Assembly: GCA_004794655.1 (NCBI GenBank)
Contig: SMMW01000013.1
Span: 3,246,001 to 3,310,000 of the forward strand
Source: Marisa cornuarietis
Taxonomy: Eukaryota > Mollusca > Gastropoda > Architaenioglossa > Ampullariidae
Direction: 5' to 3'
DNA: 64,000 nt
Each line of letters begins with the position of its first letter. Positions within the stretch are counted from its first letter, which is position 1. Under the pieces are notes generated by a model. The model was not told the DNA's origin. It saw nothing but the letters and a program-made list of their open reading frames with translations, and searched no databases. The position numbers were made by a program, and so were the translations under genes. Below are positions 61,401-64,000 of the stretch, piece after piece.

Positions 61401-63421
61401 GGCACACAGGTCCCTCATACTCCACTGTACCAGAGTAATAAGTGGTTCCAATTCACCAAGTCTGAATTTATCCACTGTATAGGATTAAGTTATGACATTT
61501 AAACAAGATTTTCTTGAAGGAAAAAGCATCTCACAGAACCTTTTTATCTTTTTCAGATTTCTGAGGACCACACACTTTTTCTGGGGTAGTGTCAGGAGTT
61601 GCATTGTCGGAGGGTATAGGCTTGAATGCTGGTATGGTTTTGATGTTAGCATCTTTTTTCTGCAAAAAGAATCAACATAATGTCAACATACCCAATTCAA
61701 ACGCCCAGTGAGTAAATTGGATCATCAATCTGGGACATTTGATGTTTAAAATAAGACTAAAGCTAGCTGTAAAGCACCTATTATAACCAAACGCATTTTG
61801 CTGATGCCTGCACACAATGCAAGATGTGATTTTGGACATTCAGCTGAGGCTAGACATACAACAGTTTAAGTACAAAAATTCTGAATCAAACGCTAATTTT
61901 GTTCACTCACGGATTACCAAAACCTATAGACCAAGTTATCAATCCTGTCATAAAAGGAAATAATACTACACTACCAATCCTATTGTAACATAAGAGCATA
62001 TGACTATAATTGTCTACCTTATCTATTTCTTATATGCTCGATGTCATGCTGTTCATATATACTCCAAGTCAAGATCCTGTAGATAAAGCAGAAGCTATAT
62101 ATACAATAACATACCAATTTTTTATAGTGGTATGAACAGTAGCCACAGTATTTTACATTGTCTCCATAGTTCCCAGCTTCTTCACACAGCAAACCTTGCG
62201 CCTGTGCACTGGAACAAATAATAACTGTGGATAACAATCTTTTATAACACATCCAGAATTACGTTAAAACAAGTTTTGATTACTGTTACTGTAGTATCAG
62301 TCATTTGTGAGAGGAGCAGTGAGGTGTGAGGGGAGGGGGGAAGATAGATGCATCAGCTGACAAGTCCTGTTTTGGGCAACGGAGAGCAGATTATGCATTG
62401 TATGGCTGGGTGTCTTCTTCACATTCATGAACCATTTCTTCTTCTAGCCATCACATAAAATTAGAACTGTTAAAACTGAAAAAGTTTTCTGATTCAAAAT
62501 TTCCAGATAACTAAATGCTTAACAGTCTCATTTAGTTAGCATATATAACATTTTTCTCATGTCAGTAAAATATTTGTGTGACAGACTTTTAAACTATGGT
62601 AACTCACTAGAGTCATGCCTCTTCAGCACAGACCTTTCTGTATGGATGCATGTTTTTCATTTTTAAAATATTGTAAAAATCAAATAACCACATAAGGTAC
62701 AACAGTAGATTTTGTTTTTTTTACATTGATAAAGATTAGTCGAACTGAAGTTTTCATAACTGAATTTGCTTTGAGCTTGCTCTTTTTTTAACAGTTCAAC
62801 ATCTAGGAAGGTAAGTAAATGAAATGAAAAAAAAGGAAGAGGTTTACATGAAATAAGCTACCCCACCAAACTGAGAACTATCACCACAAATCTTGCCAAA
62901 AATTGAGATTTTATGTCAAAATGCATGTGGGATGATCTATATAGAATCTTAACACAAAGAGAAGTGTTGTACATGCATAATATAGTGTTTTTTGCGCTGA
63001 AATTTAATGTGAAGCCTCTGACCTGCCCTTTTCGAAAAGCCGGGGAACTAGATTTAGAAAATTCTAAATTACTACCAGGAAATAACAGACTGATCAATGC
63101 CTAGAAAGGCAGCTGCAAAAAAACTTATTCTTCAAGTGAAATCCACAGTTATAATTTTTAATCTATCTATAGAACTGAAAAAATTGACTAGCCTTTATAA
63201 TTGCAGCAAACTTAGCACTTATGTGTGCTTTGGTAACAACGGTCTACAAAGCAACTTCTATGAATTAAAAGCCTATGAATTTGTTCAAAAACACGATGTG
63301 AAAAAATTAATTACCAAGTCACATGAAAATAGTGTCGACATCCACTTCTGTTACACTGCATGCAAGCGCCAGTTGTTGTCTTTGTCGTATCACGTTCATT
63401 CTCCTCACAGATGTAGCAAAT
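46407..63421 (-). CDS. MLLT10: AF10/AF17 (MLLT10/MLLT6) homologue, 3' thirteen exons, 5' partial
   Basis: Exons in transcription order: 63421-63315, 62208-62115, 61659-61540, 60957-60209, 57679-57500, 54826-54744, 54010-53948, 48835-48748, 48494-48409, 48116-47926, 47586-47481, 47173-47082, 46574-46407. They total 2,127 nt in frame: 708 residues and TGA. The N-terminal exons are the second half of an extended PHD finger (ICYICEEN, CRHYFHVTCAQAQGLLCEE, KYCGYCSYHYKKL). A Ser/Gly-rich disordered region follows, then a basic KEEKKKQKKSK patch. EQLLERQW plus a leucine zipper comes next, then a Gln/Pro/Ser tail. Known family members bind unmodified H3K27 with the PHD region and recruit the H3K79 methyltransferase DOT1L through the zipper. 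The first PHD finger must lie beyond 64,000. AF10 versus AF17 cannot be split, as invertebrates usually have one copy. Weakest exons: the short 54826, 54010 and 48835 ones. Confidence 0.94.
47926..48494 (-). CDS. MLLT10: Octapeptide motif-leucine zipper exons (DOT1L-binding region)
   Basis: Exon 48494-48409 encodes GFPTSLEQLLERQWEQGAQF; its octapeptide EQLLERQW is identical to that of vertebrate AF10. Exon 48116-47926 encodes a zipper with Leu at heptad spacing: LLRCLNQLKTEN, RLEESIKVLTSRRDHLLAVN, then ARLALPF, aligning with the human LHQLQVEN-RRLEEQIKNLT block. A phase-1 split codon (A|TT, Ile) joins them, where human has DIL. In vertebrates this region is the DOT1L docking surface and is the part retained in leukaemia fusions; the role here is by homology. 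Confidence 0.96.
49650..50102. repeat. Diverged local duplication in an AF10-like intron
   Basis: The stretch GCTCACTGCA ... ACCAGCAAAAAG ... ACTTATATGGGT at about 49,684-49,782 recurs at about 49,990-50,078, some 300 bp away, with indels. The second copy abuts the solo LTR. Confidence 0.6.
50103..51356. mobile_element. Solo LTR of an LTR retrotransposon
   Basis: A 1,254-bp block starts TGTCACGG and ends CGTGACA (TG...CA ends with a 7-bp inverted terminal match). It is flanked by the 5-bp direct repeat GACAC at 50098-50102 and 51357-51361, the target-site duplication of LTR retrotransposon integration. It has no internal gag/pol and lacks coding similarity. It has higher GC than its surroundings and carries internal repeats (GAGAACTTGAACTG near 50,971 and 51,054). 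It lies in an AF10-like intron. Confidence 0.85.
51387..51590. repeat. Tandem duplication (about 82-bp unit) with CA run
   Basis: CTCAAATAACTATGCACATG begins at 51387 and again at 51469, with a third partial copy near 51,558. The following CATTTATACA and CATTTTTCTACA-type text repeats too. A CA microsatellite (51,493-51,510) sits in the second unit. Confidence 0.85.
51400..53947. other. Large AF10-like intron, remaining part
   Basis: Between the solo LTR region and exon 53948 I recognise no exon, RNA gene or element. A minus-strand open frame at 52,939-52,730 has no clear relatives known to me. Confidence 0.5.
55656..55693. repeat. Perfect 38-bp palindrome
   Basis: The 19-base half AGAAGTCACACTGTACATA is followed with no spacer by its exact reverse complement. 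It lies in the AF10-like intron between 54826 and 57500. It is capable of cruciform formation, or may be the remains of a very short foldback element. Confidence 0.97.
56588..57123. mobile_element. 536-bp foldback (hairpin) element
   Basis: The ends TAAAGACCAGCCT and AGGCTGGTCTTTA are exact inverted repeats. Complementarity continues inward for most of the element: GATTCGCACCTGCGAT at about 56,705 against ATCGCAGGTGCGAATC at about 56,986, GTGTTG/CAACAC near the middle, and TGCATTTC/GAAATGCA closer to the centre. It is essentially one long imperfect stem with no coding capacity, like a MITE/foldback element. It lies in an AF10-like intron. Confidence 0.9.
58850..59556. mobile_element. MITE with CAGTGGTAC termini (copy 2)
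   Basis: It starts CAGTGGTACCTTAAGATACG after TA (58848-58849) and ends CTCAAGGTACCACCG. The right terminus is mutated (CCACCG instead of CCACTG) and its TA is lost. It shares the terminal repeat, the CGTTCC motif and the AATTAATCCGTTCCAGCCCC-type block with the copy at 22249. At about 707 bp it is longer, with unrelated internal sequence. Non-autonomous; it lies in the AF10-like intron between 60209 and 57679. Confidence 0.87.
60209..60957 (-). CDS. MLLT10: Large Ser/Gly-rich exon of the AF10-like gene
   Basis: A 749-nt exon (acceptor TTTGCAG, donor AA|GTAAGT) encodes a low-complexity, probably disordered segment with Ser, Gly, Asn and Ala runs. It carries islands that recall the vertebrate proteins, such as SSQFPGFTEADVKKSA (human AF10 has an FLSFTDSDLRND-type stretch) and SENLFASL. 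Trinucleotide-type repeats (CTG/GCT on the plus strand, about 60,440-60,640) underlie the runs and may vary in length. Confidence 0.9.
61043..61350. mobile_element. Foldback element with about 90-bp inverted arms
   Basis: The left arm (about 61,043-61,135), containing CTCTGCCAGCACCC, CTAGTTAGTTAAGAAGAAC and GTGCTTATTAGGAAGTCATA, is repeated in reverse complement at about 61,258-61,350, with very few mismatches. A spacer of about 120 bp separates the arms. It is in the AF10-like intron between exons 61540 and 60957. Confidence 0.9.
62115..63421 (-). CDS. MLLT10: Extended PHD finger exons of the AF10-like gene
   Basis: Exon 63421-63315 follows acceptor TCCTAAG and ends TTG|GTAATT. Exon 62208-62115 follows TTCCAG and ends TTG|GTATGT. 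The split codon TG|T at the junction encodes the Cys of HVTCAQAQG. Zinc-ligand residues visible are CYIC, GACMQC, GCRHYFHVTC and KYCGYC. The block is nearly colinear with the human AF10 segment from CYIC to YHFSKL. This part of the family reads histone H3; which modification state this homologue prefers is not seen in the sequence. Confidence 0.95.
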
Positions 63422-64000
63422 CTTAGGAGAAAACTAAGACTTATTTAACTACAAACAATTTGCTGATTTTCTTTTTCAAGCACACACCCATATCATTATG
63501 TGATACTGTATGCACAAACAAGCAAACAAAATACATAAAAAACATTTTCATATCATTTCGTACATTTCAAGACAAAAGAAATATGCAGGGGCTTAACTGA
63601 TGATCTATAATTTTCAACAGTTATAGCTGGGGGCTTTGAAAACCCCTTGCACTTAATGGATGGGAAACACTGTGGTTCATGTTCCTTAATATATATTCAA
63701 ACAAATTTTTTTTATTTTCAGATCAATCTCTTTCTGGGAATGCTGGGTACCCCTGCGTGTGTGCGCGCACACGCAGAACTTCTCATTTTCCATCATTCAC
63801 GCTATTACTTAAGTTGGAAGATATTTGAGTATAAATTGAAAAAAATGCACCTATTTATTACTAGTTTCTTTGTCTCTCTCTGTCTCTCACAAACCCCATT
63901 ACTTAAGTTGGAAGATATTTGAGTATAAATTGAAAAAAATGCACCTATTTATTACTAGTTTCTTTGTCTCTCTCTGTCTCTCACAAACCCATCTTTCTTA
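63422..64000. other. Intron of the AF10-like gene at the window edge
   Basis: Upstream (minus strand) of the exon at 63421 I see no further exon; the first PHD finger is absent. The stretch is AT-rich with a GTGTGCGCGCACAC-type inverted dinucleotide tract near 63,758-63,773 and the tandem duplication below. Confidence 0.6.
63804..63991. repeat. 94-bp tandem duplication
   Basis: The unit beginning ATTACTTAAGTTGGAAGATA at 63804 is repeated from 63898 almost without change, including its TCTCTCTCTGTCTCTCAC end. The near identity indicates a recent event or an assembly duplication. Confidence 0.95.

Overview
This is a eukaryotic, animal nuclear window. The genes are split into small exons by GT-AG introns (one GC-AG), and the intergenic DNA is AT-rich and full of microsatellites, MITEs and LINE remnants. 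Gene content and style (PTS2-type peroxisomal thiolase, AF10/MLLT10 homologue, ankyrin plus PINK1-like kinase gene) suggest a lophotrochozoan, most likely a mollusc and perhaps a gastropod. That taxonomic call is inference; no species is claimed.

Layout. From 1 to about 20,000 I find no gene I can support. It holds microsatellites, a perfect 21-bp hairpin (719-790), a 38-bp minisatellite with a degenerate fringe (about 4,085-5,890), a probable tRNA-derived SINE (about 8,421-8,652) and an RTE-like LINE relic (about 15,785-16,130). From 20,230 to 27,673 (+) seven exons join in perfect phase into a 1,096-residue protein: five ankyrin repeats, a linker, a long coiled coil and a PINK1-type kinase domain. 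The space from 27,674 to 33,100 is mostly unexplained, apart from a frameshifted CR1/L2-like LINE piece.

A tRNA-Glu(TTC) lies on the minus strand at 33,115-33,186. It is 133 bp upstream of, and divergent from, a complete 12-exon peroxisomal 3-ketoacyl-CoA thiolase gene (ACAA1 type, 33,320-41,799 +, 421 residues). Its intron 10 has a GC donor and its intron 2 carries an antisense L1/Tx1-like LINE fragment.

From 63,421 down to 46,407 (-) thirteen exons encode the C-terminal 708 residues of an AF10/AF17 (MLLT10/MLLT6) homologue. They include the second half of the extended PHD finger and the octapeptide-leucine zipper that binds DOT1L in known family members. The gene's 5' end lies beyond the window. 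Its introns have accumulated a solo LTR with a target-site duplication, a pogo/mariner-like MITE (second copy of one in the kinase gene), two foldback elements and a perfect 38-bp palindrome. The thiolase and AF10 genes are tail to tail, separated by about 4.6 kb that should include both 3' UTRs.

The three protein genes have no obvious shared pathway: a putative scaffolded signalling kinase, peroxisomal beta-oxidation, and chromatin/H3K79 methylation control. Exon boundaries were read by eye from splice consensus, phase and family homology. For every gene the summed exon length is an exact multiple of three.
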